Shown here: positions 15,631 to 24,351 of the stretch, piece after piece
Layout: each line of letters opens with the position of its first letter
Position numbering within the stretch: the first letter of the stretch is position 1
DNA from: Niastella sp.
GTDB lineage: Bacteria; Bacteroidota; Bacteroidia; Chitinophagales; Chitinophagaceae
DNA length: 60,014 nucleotides
Direction of reading: 5' to 3'
Assembly (NCBI GenBank): GCA_017744515.1
Contig: JAGIBF010000052.1
Coordinates: 1 to 60,014, forward strand
Program-made: the position numbers and the translations under genes
Notes under the pieces: model-generated
Database searches by the model: none
What the model was told of the DNA's origin: nothing
Seen by the model: only the letters and a program-made list of their open reading frames with translations

Positions 15631-16300
15631 ACTTCTTTGTGGCTCTTACCATTTCGCGTTTACCGGGCGGGCCGGGTATCTTCTCTATGAGAAATCCGGC
15701 TGCCTGCATCGCCCGGCGGACATCTCCTTTGGAACAATAGGTTACTAATATGCCTCCTGCTGTCAACATGTTGAATAGGCGGGTAAAGGTTTCTGCTGTC
15801 CATAACTCCGGTTGGGCTGCGGGAGCGAAGGCGTCATAGTAGATTAAGTTGACAGGTTGAGTTGTTGACAGGTTGAAAAGGCTGGTGTGGTTCTTTTGGA
15901 TGGTGAACCAAGGATTAAGGTGGATGGCTTCATTCCAGGGGGAAGTGTGGAGTTCGTCGAAGAGGGGTTTGAGTTCCGGTTGTTGTAATTGTTCGCAATA
16001 GTTCAGCTGTTCTACGATCTCTTTTTCGAGGGGGAAGGCTTCTACTGTGTGGTAGTTTATTTTCTGCAGGTGTTTTGTTGCTTCGACAAAGGTAAGCAGG
16101 GCGTTCAATCCTGTGCCGAAACCCATCTCAAATATGGCGATGGCTTCCTGCCGGTGAAGTAATGGTCTTAACCCCGCTTCTATAAATACGTGCATGGACT
16201 CCTGTATGGCGCCGTGTTTCGAGTGGTAGGTAACGTTCAGCTCCGGAATGGCAATGGTTACTGAGCCATCGGCTGTTGTCATGACTTCCCTTTCCTTCAT
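15629..16300 (-). CDS. mnmD: tRNA mnm5U34 methyltransferase MnmD
   Basis: Probable SAM-dependent methyltransferase for the last step of 5-methylaminomethyl-2-thiouridine formation at the tRNA wobble base; it matches the N-terminal methyltransferase half of E. coli MnmC, without the oxidase half. The protein has 223 residues. The SAM motif is FEMGFGTGLNALL (about residues 57-69), and the active-site block is YYDAFAPAAQPELW. The segment just before this block (LFNLSTTQPVNL) is encoded by a GTTGACAGGTTGA repeat. A TAnnTTTG box ends four bases before the ATG, so a leaderless mRNA is expected. Confidence 0.9.
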   Translation of the reverse strand: MKEREVMTTADGSVTIAIPELNVTYHSKHGAIQESMHVFIEAGLRPLLHRQEAIAIFEMGFGTGLNALLTFVEATKHLQKINYHTVEAFPLEKEIVEQLNYCEQLQQPELKPLFDELHTSPWNEAIHLNPWFTIQKNHTSLFNLSTTQPVNLIYYDAFAPAAQPELWTAETFTRLFNMLTAGGILVTYCSKGDVRRAMQAAGFLIEKIPGPPGKREMVRATKK

Positions 16301-16304
16301 GCTG

Positions 16305-16312
16305 CAAAGCTA
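16305..16312 (-). promoter_or_regulatory. TAnnTTTG promoter box of mnmD
   Basis: On the minus strand TAGCTTTG ends four bases before ATG 16,300. Confidence 0.6.
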
Positions 16313-16353
16313 TGTTGCGGTGATAGTGTACCCAAAAGATTATATCTTAGGGT

Positions 16354-16962
16354 ATGGTATATAAAGAACATTTAAGTAAAGATAAACGCTTTGCCAAGTT
16401 GCTGGAGAAGCATGAAGGGTTTACGCTGAAGAAGCGGAAGAATATCTGTATTTATCTGTGTGCTTCCATCATGAGTCAGCAGCTGTCGACCAAGGTGGCG
16501 GATGTTATTTATCAGCGTTTCCTGAATTTGTATGATGGCTTGGAACCTACAGCCGAGCAAATACTGGATACGCCATTGCCAACGCTGCGTAGTATTGGGT
16601 TATCAAACGCCAAGACGACTTATGTTCATAATGTAGCTCGCTTTTCTATCGAGCAGGGTATGGATGTGAAGATGCTGAACAAGATGAATAATGAGGAGGT
16701 GATTGCCTACTTCACACAGATCAAAGGTGTGGGCCGATGGACCGTGGAGATGTTGCTCATGTTTGCATTGGGGCGGGAGGATGTGTTTTCGATCGATGAT
16801 CTCGGTATTCAAAATGCCATGATCGGCATCTACAAGCTGAAGCGTGATGACAAGAAGAAGTTCAAAGCCGATCTGCTGCGCATTTCTGACAAATGGAGTC
16901 CTTACCGTACGTATGCCTGTATCCATTTATGGCATTGGAAGGATAATAGTCCGGCTAAATAG
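16354..16962 (+). CDS. DNA-3-methyladenine glycosylase II-type base excision enzyme
   Basis: Removes alkylated bases from DNA. The protein has 202 residues and the HhH-GPD fold: the helix-hairpin-helix reads IKGVGRWTVEMLLMF, followed by ALGREDVFSIDDLGIQ, where the second Asp of the IDD triplet is the family's catalytic aspartate position. An early SIMSQQLSTKVA segment fits the AlkA/MAG family. It lacks the N-terminal extra domain of E. coli AlkA, as many short bacterial members do. The ATG at 16,354 is divergent from mnmD; the RDD gene converges with a 2-base gap. Confidence 0.9.
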   Translation: MVYKEHLSKDKRFAKLLEKHEGFTLKKRKNICIYLCASIMSQQLSTKVADVIYQRFLNLYDGLEPTAEQILDTPLPTLRSIGLSNAKTTYVHNVARFSIEQGMDVKMLNKMNNEEVIAYFTQIKGVGRWTVEMLLMFALGREDVFSIDDLGIQNAMIGIYKLKRDDKKKFKADLLRISDKWSPYRTYACIHLWHWKDNSPAK

Positions 16963-16964
16963 TA

Positions 16965-17426
16965 TTATTTTCTTTCTCTGATAACGCGGGTCTTTGTCCA
17001 TTGATCGTGGAATGGGCTTCCTACGCATCCTGTAACGTATTCGAGGGGGATCATGCGCATGCAACCTCTTCTGAGGGCATCACGCCAGCTAAAGGAGTCT
17101 CTGCGCTCGTGCACTACCCGTGTGCCTGTGATGAGCTTACCCAGGGTTTTGCCTTTGAATGCTCCTTCTATTATGAGCATGTAGCATCCATAAAATATGT
17201 GGAGTATTACAAAATCCGTCAGGCCATCCATTTTGTCTATCGCCTGAAATATCATACTTCCCCAGGTGGTGAGTGTCATTAATACTATCAATGTAATAAT
17301 AATCGCGTAGAAGCTGATCAAGTCAATTATATAATTGACGAAGCGCAGTTGTGGCGGCGCTTCCTGGCGTGACATCATTTCGTATTCAATGTCCTGTAAC
17401 AGGTTGACATTGCTGGGGTGGGGCAT
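16965..17426 (-). CDS. RDD-family membrane protein
   Basis: The protein has 153 residues. The opening RFVNYIIDLISFYAI carries the Arg and Asp typical of RDD proteins. Two or three membrane segments lie at about residues 30-55, 68-88 and 120-140. The KGKTLGKLITGTRVV motif before the last segment is diagnostic. The function is not established; some members are proposed transporters or exporters. Its 3' end converges with the glycosylase gene. Confidence 0.87.
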   Translation of the reverse strand: MPHPSNVNLLQDIEYEMMSRQEAPPQLRFVNYIIDLISFYAIIITLIVLMTLTTWGSMIFQAIDKMDGLTDFVILHIFYGCYMLIIEGAFKGKTLGKLITGTRVVHERRDSFSWRDALRRGCMRMIPLEYVTGCVGSPFHDQWTKTRVIRERK

Positions 17427-17553
17427 AACCGGGGTGTAGGTTTTCGTTTGCTTACTAATCTATGACCAAGTAACACAAAGTTTTGAATATATTCAATAGT
17501 GGAATAACGAAGTTTAGGTTATCTAAGTATAAATGTTTACCTAAATAATAAAG

Positions 17554-17600
17554 AAACCCTGCAGTCGTAGCCATTGGCGCTGGCTTTTGCTGCAGGGTTT
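17554..17600 (-). terminator. Intrinsic terminator of the S46 peptidase gene
   Basis: On the minus strand the arms AAACCCTGCAG (17,600-17,590) and CTGCAGGGTTT (17,564-17,554) form an 11-bp stem, followed by CTTTATTATTT. Confidence 0.85.
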
Positions 17601-17626
17601 GCTATGAAAGTTGGACTATTGGGTAA

Positions 17627-19789
17627 TTACTTCACCAACTTAAGTTCCTTAATAATGTTGGATGCGCCACCGAGTTTATCAATGCACCAAAGTACATAGC
17701 GTACGTCTACGCAAATGGTACGGTTGTAAACAGGATCGAAAGCTATTTTGTGGCTGAGGGCTTCGTAGTTGCCATCGAAGGCCAATCCAATCAGGTTGCC
17801 ATTAGCATCAATAACGGGTGAACCAGAGTTGCCGCCTGTAATATCGTTGGTAGTAATGAATCCTACCACCAGGTCTTTACGTCCGGCATCGGCATACTGG
17901 CCATAGTCTTTCTTTTTTGCCAGTTCTATCTCTTTTGCGGGCAAGTCGAATTCATAATCACCGGGTTTGTATTTTTCCAACACGCCGCTCATCGTGGTTA
18001 CGTAATCATATTTTACGGCATCTCTTGGTGCATAGCTTTTTACGTTGCCATAGCTTACACGCATGGTAAAGGTGGCGTCGGGGTACATCTTTTTGGCTTT
18101 TACCGTATCCATCTGCAAGATGCCTTTAAGGTAGATGCGTCCAAACTCATTGTTCTTTGCATTGAACTGTTGTGACTGGGGAAGGTATTTACCTACCCAG
18201 TTCTTTACAAATGCGGAGGCAGTAGCGTAAGCAGGATCAGCCTGTAATACTGTAGCGTCTGGATTGGTGGTGAATGTATTCCATTTGTTCTCGTCCAGGA
18301 TCATGGTATTGGTAAACAGGTTGTTGGCAAACTTCTTATAGGAGTTTTCATCTTTGAGATCGCCATAGCTGCCGCGCAGACCTTCATAGAAGCCTATGGG
18401 GTGCTGGCTTTTGTCTACATCATTATAGAACATCATGAGTATCGTGGCCACGATCTGCTGGTCGGAGACTTTGTTCTCGCTTTTCAGGAAGTTGGCTCTT
18501 GCTTCTTTGGCTGCGTCTACTGCTTTTTTGATATCTGCAGAGCTTCCTTTTTTAGCAATGGCGTTTTCTATCTGCTGCAAACTGGATGCAAAAGCAAGGA
18601 GCGGTGACCCAAAGATGCCTTCATTCAGGTATACAAAATGTTTGCTATAGGGTCTCCAGGCGTCGTAGGCTGCTGACCAATCGTTGAACAGGTTCTGGAA
18701 TTCCGGTTTGCCGTTTGCCCATTGCTGGAATTTTGCTTCTGCCGCTTTTTTCTGATCGTAGATATCGTACTTGATCAGCTGTTTGGTTTCGCCATCGTAG
18801 AACTTCCAATAGTTGGCAATGGATGCGTAGCTGGATGCCAGCTGCAGTTTGATTGCCGGGTCGTTCTTCATCTGGTCGAACATATATTTGAGCCTGATGT
18901 CGCGTAGCTTAACCAGTGTAGGGTTGCTGATGTCTATTTTTTGTTTTACGCCGAAGGATGTTTCGTAACGGTTGGTGCTGCCGGGGTATCCGTAGGTCAT
19001 GGCATAGTCGCCGTCTTTTACACCTTTAATAGAAACGGGCAGGAAGTATTTAGGTTTGAGGGGTACATTCTCTGTGCCATAGGCAGCAGGTTGTCCATCT
19101 TTTGCTGCGTATACACGGAATACAGAGAAGTCTCCTGTGTGGCGGGGCCATTCCCAGTTGTCGGTATCACCACCAAACTTGCCGATGGATTCGGAGGGAG
19201 CGCCTACCAAACGAATATCTGTGTAACGCTGGTAAACGAACACCAGGAACTGGTTGCTCTTGAATAATGGGCTTACGCGGGCAATGATGCCTTTCGACTC
19301 ATCGGAAAGGCGTTGGTTGATGGCTGCTATCGCTGTGTTTACTTTGGTAGTGCGATCGGCACCGGTAGCATCTTTCGCTGCTTCTTCCACTTCTTTTGTG
19401 ACATCTTCTATCTTCAGCAGGAACTCCACATACAATCCCTGTGAAGGAATTTCTTCGCCTTTGCTTTTTGCATAGAAGCCATCTTTCAGGTAGTTGTTGG
19501 TAACTGAGCTGGCTTTGGCAATGGCATCGTATCCGCAGTGGTGGTTGGTGAAGATGAGGCCTTCGTTGCTCACGATCTCACCGGTACAACCGCCGTTGAA
19601 GATGATGATCGCATCTTTGATGGATGCTTTGTTAATATGGTAAAGCTGGTCTTTGGTGAGTTTGAGTCCACGTTTTACCATGTCGTTATACACTTGCTGA
19701 CCCAATAGCAGTGGCAACCACATGCCTTCATCTGCCAGGGTTCTGTACGTTGAGATCAGTAATGCAATCGCTATGAAAAGCTTCTTCAT
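17627..19789 (-). CDS. S46-family dipeptidyl-peptidase (DPP7-like)
   Basis: Removes dipeptides from peptide N-termini, in the periplasm. The protein has 720 residues, full length for the family, with a signal peptide (cleavage probably after TLA). The chymotrypsin-fold triad region shows NHHCGY (residues 82-87) and the nucleophile in TGGNSGSPVID. The residue 18 positions after that serine, which decides specificity in the family (Arg in acidic-specific DPP11), is Gly here (GLAFDGN). That predicts DPP7-like preference for hydrophobic P1 residues (established for the family, inferred here). It has its own promoter and terminator. Confidence 0.93.
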   Translation of the reverse strand: MKKLFIAIALLISTYRTLADEGMWLPLLLGQQVYNDMVKRGLKLTKDQLYHINKASIKDAIIIFNGGCTGEIVSNEGLIFTNHHCGYDAIAKASSVTNNYLKDGFYAKSKGEEIPSQGLYVEFLLKIEDVTKEVEEAAKDATGADRTTKVNTAIAAINQRLSDESKGIIARVSPLFKSNQFLVFVYQRYTDIRLVGAPSESIGKFGGDTDNWEWPRHTGDFSVFRVYAAKDGQPAAYGTENVPLKPKYFLPVSIKGVKDGDYAMTYGYPGSTNRYETSFGVKQKIDISNPTLVKLRDIRLKYMFDQMKNDPAIKLQLASSYASIANYWKFYDGETKQLIKYDIYDQKKAAEAKFQQWANGKPEFQNLFNDWSAAYDAWRPYSKHFVYLNEGIFGSPLLAFASSLQQIENAIAKKGSSADIKKAVDAAKEARANFLKSENKVSDQQIVATILMMFYNDVDKSQHPIGFYEGLRGSYGDLKDENSYKKFANNLFTNTMILDENKWNTFTTNPDATVLQADPAYATASAFVKNWVGKYLPQSQQFNAKNNEFGRIYLKGILQMDTVKAKKMYPDATFTMRVSYGNVKSYAPRDAVKYDYVTTMSGVLEKYKPGDYEFDLPAKEIELAKKKDYGQYADAGRKDLVVGFITTNDITGGNSGSPVIDANGNLIGLAFDGNYEALSHKIAFDPVYNRTICVDVRYVLWCIDKLGGASNIIKELKLVK

Positions 19790-19811
19790 AATGAGCGTAG
19801 TTTTTAGGAGA

Positions 19812-19819
19812 CAAACGTA
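19812..19819 (-). promoter_or_regulatory. TAnnTTTG promoter box of the S46 peptidase gene
   Basis: Minus-strand TACGTTTG, 22 bases before ATG 19,789. Confidence 0.5.
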
Positions 19820-19993
19820 CTTGAAAATTTTGTAACGTGGTGAATTTTTGCGGATTCCTGCATGGGCTGAAAGCCAACAGGGGCAACTATTGGCACGGTA
19901 TCCGTACTAACCCGCAGGGAAAAATTATTGATGCTGAAGTTGTTGTTTCGTGTAAAGTGAATCGTTTATATTTAGTATCCAACCAAATCAATA

Positions 19994-20020
19994 GCTGTGT
20001 GTGTATTATCAACACACAGC
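19994..20020 (+). promoter_or_regulatory. Hairpin in the chitinase 5' region
   Basis: A perfect 9-bp stem, GCTGTGTGT (19,994-20,002) with ACACACAGC (20,012-20,020), with no T run after it, 18 bases before the ATG at 20,039. A role in translation control or mRNA stability is possible, but no direct evidence is visible. Confidence 0.45.
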
Positions 20021-20038
20021 AACACTAATCAAAACGCT

Positions 20039-21088
20039 ATGCGCCACCGTCAACTGCTTTTTTTGTATGCTGCTTTGTTATTGTTAGCTGCCTGTAGTAA
20101 GAAGGATTCTGCTCCTCCTACGCCCAATCCTCCGCCTGTGGTGATCACGGCTCCTCCTGACTTCGGTTTCAAGGTAGTGGGTTATTTCCCTTCTTACCGC
20201 GATCCCAATGCAGTGCCGGACGTCAAGTTCCGTATGACGAACGTAGTGAATTATGCTTTCTTTACTTTGAATGCCGCGGGCGCTCTCGTGATCAATAGTC
20301 CGTCTACTTTCACGACCGTGGTAAACAAAGCAAAGGCGAATAATGCCAAGGTGATGATCAGTATCAATGGGGCGTCTTCCGACTTCCGCACGATGGCGGC
20401 TACTGCCACCGGCCGTAATAACTTCATCAAGCAGGTCATGAACAGTATTCGCGTGTACCAGGTGCATGGGGTCGATGTGGACTGGGAATTCCCCAATACG
20501 GGTGATGGTTCCGACATCACTTTCACGGCGCTCATGAAGGAGCTGAGTGACAGCTGCCACCGGGATGGCAAATATTATCTAACGGCAGCGATCACTGCCG
20601 GCAAATATACAGGGGGCAACCGCGATGCAATCAAGGCTGAGCTGTTCAATTATGTGGACTGGTTCAACGTAATGGTTTACGATGACTTTAGTACTTCTGT
20701 TGCTTATAAGCATCATTCGGATATGGCGCTGGTGCAAACGTGTATGAACTACTGGCTTACCACACGCAACATGCCCAAGGCCAAGTTTGTGCTGGGCCTG
20801 CCTGCTTATGGAAGGCCTTCCGGTATTACGCAATCCAATACCACGCTGTCGTATAGCAGCATAATAAGCCAGGGCGGTAGTCCTTTGTCGGACTCAGCCA
20901 TCGTTACTACGTCGGGCTGGCCTACGCCGTATACCATCTATTATAATGGTATGCCTACCATTAAAAAGAAGGCCATGCTGGCCAAGCAACAGGCCAACGG
21001 TATTATGTTATGGGAGAAGGGGCAGGACGCACATGATGGCAATTCGCTGCTGAAGGCTGCCTGTGATACGCTTGGCAGGACGTACTAA
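20039..21088 (+). CDS. GH18 chitinase-type lipoprotein
   Basis: Glycoside hydrolase family 18, retaining, substrate-assisted; typical substrates are chitin or N-glycan chitobiose. The protein has 349 residues. A lipoprotein signal with lipobox LAAC is followed by a Pro/Thr linker. The catalytic motif reads VDVDWEFP: Asp146, Asp148 and the acid/base Glu150 are all present. YDDF and GIMLWEKGQD near the end match the barrel strands 6 and 8. The ATG at 20,039 gives the lipoprotein signal; an upstream TTG at 19,997 would run through the leader hairpin. It is a single gene with no chitin-binding module. Confidence 0.9.
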   Translation: MRHRQLLFLYAALLLLAACSKKDSAPPTPNPPPVVITAPPDFGFKVVGYFPSYRDPNAVPDVKFRMTNVVNYAFFTLNAAGALVINSPSTFTTVVNKAKANNAKVMISINGASSDFRTMAATATGRNNFIKQVMNSIRVYQVHGVDVDWEFPNTGDGSDITFTALMKELSDSCHRDGKYYLTAAITAGKYTGGNRDAIKAELFNYVDWFNVMVYDDFSTSVAYKHHSDMALVQTCMNYWLTTRNMPKAKFVLGLPAYGRPSGITQSNTTLSYSSIISQGGSPLSDSAIVTTSGWPTPYTIYYNGMPTIKKKAMLAKQQANGIMLWEKGQDAHDGNSLLKAACDTLGRTY

Positions 21089-21137
21089 TGGCTGCCGGCA
21101 GTCGGCAGTTAGTGTCGGCAATCGGCAGTCGGCAATA
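21089..21137. repeat. Short tandem repeat (GGCAGTC type)
   Basis: Degenerate 7-mers around CGGCAGT: CGGCAGTCGGCAGTTAG, then TCGGCAATCGGCAGTCGGCA. It fills the space between two convergent genes. Confidence 0.65.
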
Positions 21138-21145
21138 CCTTTTTG

Positions 21146-21577
21146 CTAACTCACTCTTTTTACTGCTACTTCTTCGATGGTGCGGGTGTTGGTGTTGACT
21201 TCGAAGGTTTGGATGTGATTGGTCCTGAGGCCTTTGATGACGAACTTGATCTTATTGGCCTCGCCTTGTGGCAGCTGGAATTTCTTATCAAACTTTTTAT
21301 CGGCGTATACGTCCTGGTAAAGGGTGGCGCCATCTTCGTCTTTAATGGTGAGGGAAAACCTGTCGCCGGTTACGTTGTCGTATTGCACCTGGAATACGAC
21401 GCTACCCTGGGGGTTGCCAATGTGTTTTACTGTAGCTGTGCCTATAAGTGGTTCTCTAACTGCTACTGCTCTTGTTTGTGCCGTGGAGGCATTTGCAAAA
21501 ATGAGCATGGCTACCGTGATGCCTGTCAGCTTGTTACGGATGATTGCTTTTGTGACTTTCATGGATTGCTTTTTCAT
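21146..21577 (-). CDS. Small secreted protein of unknown function
   Basis: The protein has 143 residues with a positively charged N-terminus, a hydrophobic stretch (ITVAMLIFANASTAQ) and a likely signal cleavage after TAQ. The mature part of about 107 residues is beta-rich with an Ig-like alternation (GSVVFQVQYDNVTGDRFSLTIKDEDGATLYQDVY) and resembles short periplasmic beta-sandwich proteins common in Chitinophagaceae. I do not recognise a named family. An internal ATG six codons in is an alternative start. Confidence 0.7.
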   Translation of the reverse strand: MKKQSMKVTKAIIRNKLTGITVAMLIFANASTAQTRAVAVREPLIGTATVKHIGNPQGSVVFQVQYDNVTGDRFSLTIKDEDGATLYQDVYADKKFDKKFQLPQGEANKIKFVIKGLRTNHIQTFEVNTNTRTIEEVAVKRVS

Positions 21578-21730
21578 ACAAAAAGGGATTTAATTGAATG
21601 TTACAATGGTTGTATGAGCAAGTAATCGCTACGGTAAGCAATCATGGAGGCATGTCAATCAGGGGAGGAAAACAATCATTGAGAGGTGAGTGAGAAATGT
21701 ATAGGATAAAGATACGGTCTTTTATTGTAT

Positions 21731-21800
21731 AACACGAATTTTATTCGAATTACACGAATTGATTTGAACACGAATTTGAGCGAATTGCACGAATTATTTA
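21731..21800. repeat. ACACGAATT-type intergenic repeat, second copy
   Basis: Serial AACACGAATT, ATTCGAATT, ACACGAATT and GCGAATTGCACGAATT units occupy the 252-base gap 21,578-21,829. The pattern is shared with 1851-1882. Confidence 0.6.
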
Positions 21801-21829
21801 CAATACCAGCTCAACGAATTAAGGGAATG

Positions 21830-24223
21830 TTATTTTTTTGTCATCCTATTGATAAGTAGTTGTAGTTTGGGTTGTTTCAATAAGCGGCTGTCCATACGCT
21901 TGAGGGTTGTGTCTGAGATAAACCAGTTCATGGCGTAGGGTGTTTCTTTGAGTGTGTCTTTCCTTTTCTCGTCTGCGTCTTTATACAAGTGAATGGGGTA
22001 ATACTCCGCACTTCTGCAAATTGAATCTCTATTGATATCGTTCAGGAAGTTGATCAATCGTTTATCGTTTACTGTCGTCTGCATGTCGTACGCGCCGAGG
22101 ATGGTGAGTATGGGTGAGGAAAGGTCATTTTTCAATGGGCCTACACTGGTGAGGGGCGCCACGCCTACCGGGCTGTTGGTGATGTGTACTACCATTAAAT
22201 GGAGTTTGGCTACTCTTCTCTTGAATACAAGGTCTTTGGTCGTATCTGCCTGGATCAGCAGGGAGCGCATCATTTCCTGAACTACGCCTGCGCCGGAGTT
22301 GTCGAAGTATCCGCCGTCGACGAAGTAGTGTATCAACATGCTGTCGCTTTTCTGGTTCCTCATTCGCTCGGGCAGCCACTGGTCTATACGACCTGCGGGG
22401 CTGATGTAGGGGAAGCGGGCGCCCAATATGGAAACGGTGCTGAGGCGCATATCCAATGTATCGTTGAGCACATCCATTACATCCACGCGGTTGTTGAAGA
22501 TCTCTTTGCTCATGCGGATGTTGGTCACTACGCCCGGATTGCCATCCTGCATGCGGGTGGTATTGATGCAAAGGATAGGCAGGTTAATAGGCTTATTCTT
22601 CAATGCCAGCATGTTTGAGAATGGCTCGTCCATAGCCGGTCGAAAGCTTCTGTCATTACGGCTTCTTTCTTCGAATGTTTCTTCGAGTGCGCCAGCTCTG
22701 TCGGAGAGGTTGTCGTTGGTAATGTGAAAGATGTATTTAAAGTAATCGGGACCCAGCATGTGGGCAAGGGTATAGGTAAGGAAGTCTTGTTTCAAGAATG
22801 AACGTGCTGATCTCAGGAATGACACTTCTACATTTTTTGGAATTTTATTTCGCTCGTAAAGGAGTGAGAAGAAGGTAGCAACTCCTACTCCACCGCCTGA
22901 TGTGCCGGACAGGCAAAATACATGACGGGAGAATGGATCGGTGGTGGAAGTGGTGGCATCTTCAAGCTGGCCTAATACTGAAGCGGTCCAATAGCCTGAG
23001 CGGGAAGCGCCTCCATTGGCCAGCACATAGTATACCGGGTATCCATTTTTTGCACTGTCTATTTCTGAGCCTCTGTCGGCAACCCAGTTCCTGCTATAGG
23101 TTTGTATATCCTGCCGCTGGTTGTAAATGCCATGCTGCGCAGCTATATCGAATCGTTTGGTACGTACGTAATGTGTTTCTTTCGATCCGAGCAGAAAGGC
23201 TATGATAAAGATGATGAAGTGGAGGTTGATGTTGATCTTCACGGAAAGGGCGGTGAGGATATTGCCAAACCCCAGTAATACGGCAAAGGCCAGCAGTACA
23301 AAGGGGAATGGTCCCAACAGCCAGGATATATCGATGGAGTTGATCGTGAGCAGGTATACTATTAACCCTCCGAGGGATACTATGTTGAACCAGCGGAAGT
23401 AACCGGTCTCTATTCTTGGGATGCACAGAAAGTCCATAAGGGCGTAAATCCACCTGAGAAGGATAAATGGTTTCGTGTTTGTGGTGGCGGAGATTGCCTT
23501 CTTGCGCAGGTTGATGTATAGCAGAAATACTGCATGTAGCAACAGCAATACCCATAGTAATGACATGATCGAACCTTTGGGGTTACTGATCACCAGGGTG
23601 GCGGTTATCAGGAATATGGCAAGTACAACGTAGAAGATGATGCGCGACAGCTTCATGTCTTTCCCTGCGAAGTTGCGTACAACGTCATCGAGCCCCCAGG
23701 AGATCACCATGCCTAAAAAGAAGTACGTAAACGCTTTTCCTGCAGTGATGGCATCGGCGCCGAGCACCGGCGATTGCAATACTGCCAGCTCAATGACCAA
23801 TAAGCAGGCGTACCCAAGTATATGCGGGAAGATGTTCAACCAGTTGGGTGGCAGGTCGAAGTATTGTGTGTTGCTTAGTTTCTGCGCGGCCTCATCGGGT
23901 GTGCAGGCGCCCATGATCTTTTTGATGCGGTCCTGCTGCCTGCTTTTTTTAATGTAGGCTACTATGCGGGCTGAATACCAGGTTACGTATATCCAGAAGG
24001 CGATGGCGATAAAGAAGAAGGCTTTGGCTTTGTGGTTTTCTGTGAAGGCGACGATGATGTCTTTGCCCTGGTTCAATGTCCAGAAGCACCACATGGCGAG
24101 TACCAGGAACAGGATGCCCGGAAAGAACAACCATATTGATTTCAGGAGACGGGAAACGAATAGTAATATCAACGAACACAGGTAATAGATCGTGCGTACG
24201 ATCTTTGAGTCAAGGATTGACAT
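21830..24223 (-). CDS. Multi-pass membrane protein with C-terminal patatin-like domain
   Basis: The protein has 797 residues. The N-terminal half contains about nine or ten hydrophobic helices (residues 10-350). The soluble C-terminal half has the patatin landmarks: a Gly-rich loop NGGASRSGYW, the nucleophile elbow GTSGGGVG and the second catalytic motif DGGYFDNSG. Patatins are Ser-Asp acyl hydrolases acting on phospholipids or other lipids, and both catalytic motifs look intact. The combination places a lipase on the inner membrane. The gene is single with a TAnnTTTG box 26 bases before the ATG. Substrate and role are unknown. Confidence 0.8.
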   Translation of the reverse strand: MSILDSKIVRTIYYLCSLILLFVSRLLKSIWLFFPGILFLVLAMWCFWTLNQGKDIIVAFTENHKAKAFFFIAIAFWIYVTWYSARIVAYIKKSRQQDRIKKIMGACTPDEAAQKLSNTQYFDLPPNWLNIFPHILGYACLLVIELAVLQSPVLGADAITAGKAFTYFFLGMVISWGLDDVVRNFAGKDMKLSRIIFYVVLAIFLITATLVISNPKGSIMSLLWVLLLLHAVFLLYINLRKKAISATTNTKPFILLRWIYALMDFLCIPRIETGYFRWFNIVSLGGLIVYLLTINSIDISWLLGPFPFVLLAFAVLLGFGNILTALSVKININLHFIIFIIAFLLGSKETHYVRTKRFDIAAQHGIYNQRQDIQTYSRNWVADRGSEIDSAKNGYPVYYVLANGGASRSGYWTASVLGQLEDATTSTTDPFSRHVFCLSGTSGGGVGVATFFSLLYERNKIPKNVEVSFLRSARSFLKQDFLTYTLAHMLGPDYFKYIFHITNDNLSDRAGALEETFEERSRNDRSFRPAMDEPFSNMLALKNKPINLPILCINTTRMQDGNPGVVTNIRMSKEIFNNRVDVMDVLNDTLDMRLSTVSILGARFPYISPAGRIDQWLPERMRNQKSDSMLIHYFVDGGYFDNSGAGVVQEMMRSLLIQADTTKDLVFKRRVAKLHLMVVHITNSPVGVAPLTSVGPLKNDLSSPILTILGAYDMQTTVNDKRLINFLNDINRDSICRSAEYYPIHLYKDADEKRKDTLKETPYAMNWFISDTTLKRMDSRLLKQPKLQLLINRMTKK

Positions 24224-24249
24224 AAGACAGGCATTGGTTAGTAAGTTAC

Positions 24250-24257
24250 CAAAGCTA
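24250..24257 (-). promoter_or_regulatory. TAnnTTTG promoter box of the patatin-like gene
   Basis: Minus-strand TAGCTTTG upstream of ATG 24,223. Confidence 0.5.
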
Positions 24258-24345
24258 AGGAAAGTCCGGAAGACGGAAGACCGAAAGTCCGGAAGATGGG
24301 CAGCGGCGTGATTCTTTCGGACTTTCCAGACTTTCTGACTTACGG
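24258..24345. repeat. Short repeat cluster (AAGTCCGGAAG type) with inverted copies
   Basis: GGAAAGTCCGGAAG and GAAAGTCCGGAAG are followed by the near-inverted CTTTCGGACTTTCC (24,313-24,326) and further TTACGGACTT. It lies between obg and the patatin-like gene, both on the minus strand. The inverted copies could fold into a long stem after obg. Confidence 0.55.
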
Positions 24346-24351
24346 ACTTCT

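Noticed and set aside
19837..20028. Open frame of 63 codons upstream of the chitinase
   Set aside because: It overlaps the leader hairpin, has no recognisable feature and is short enough to occur by chance.
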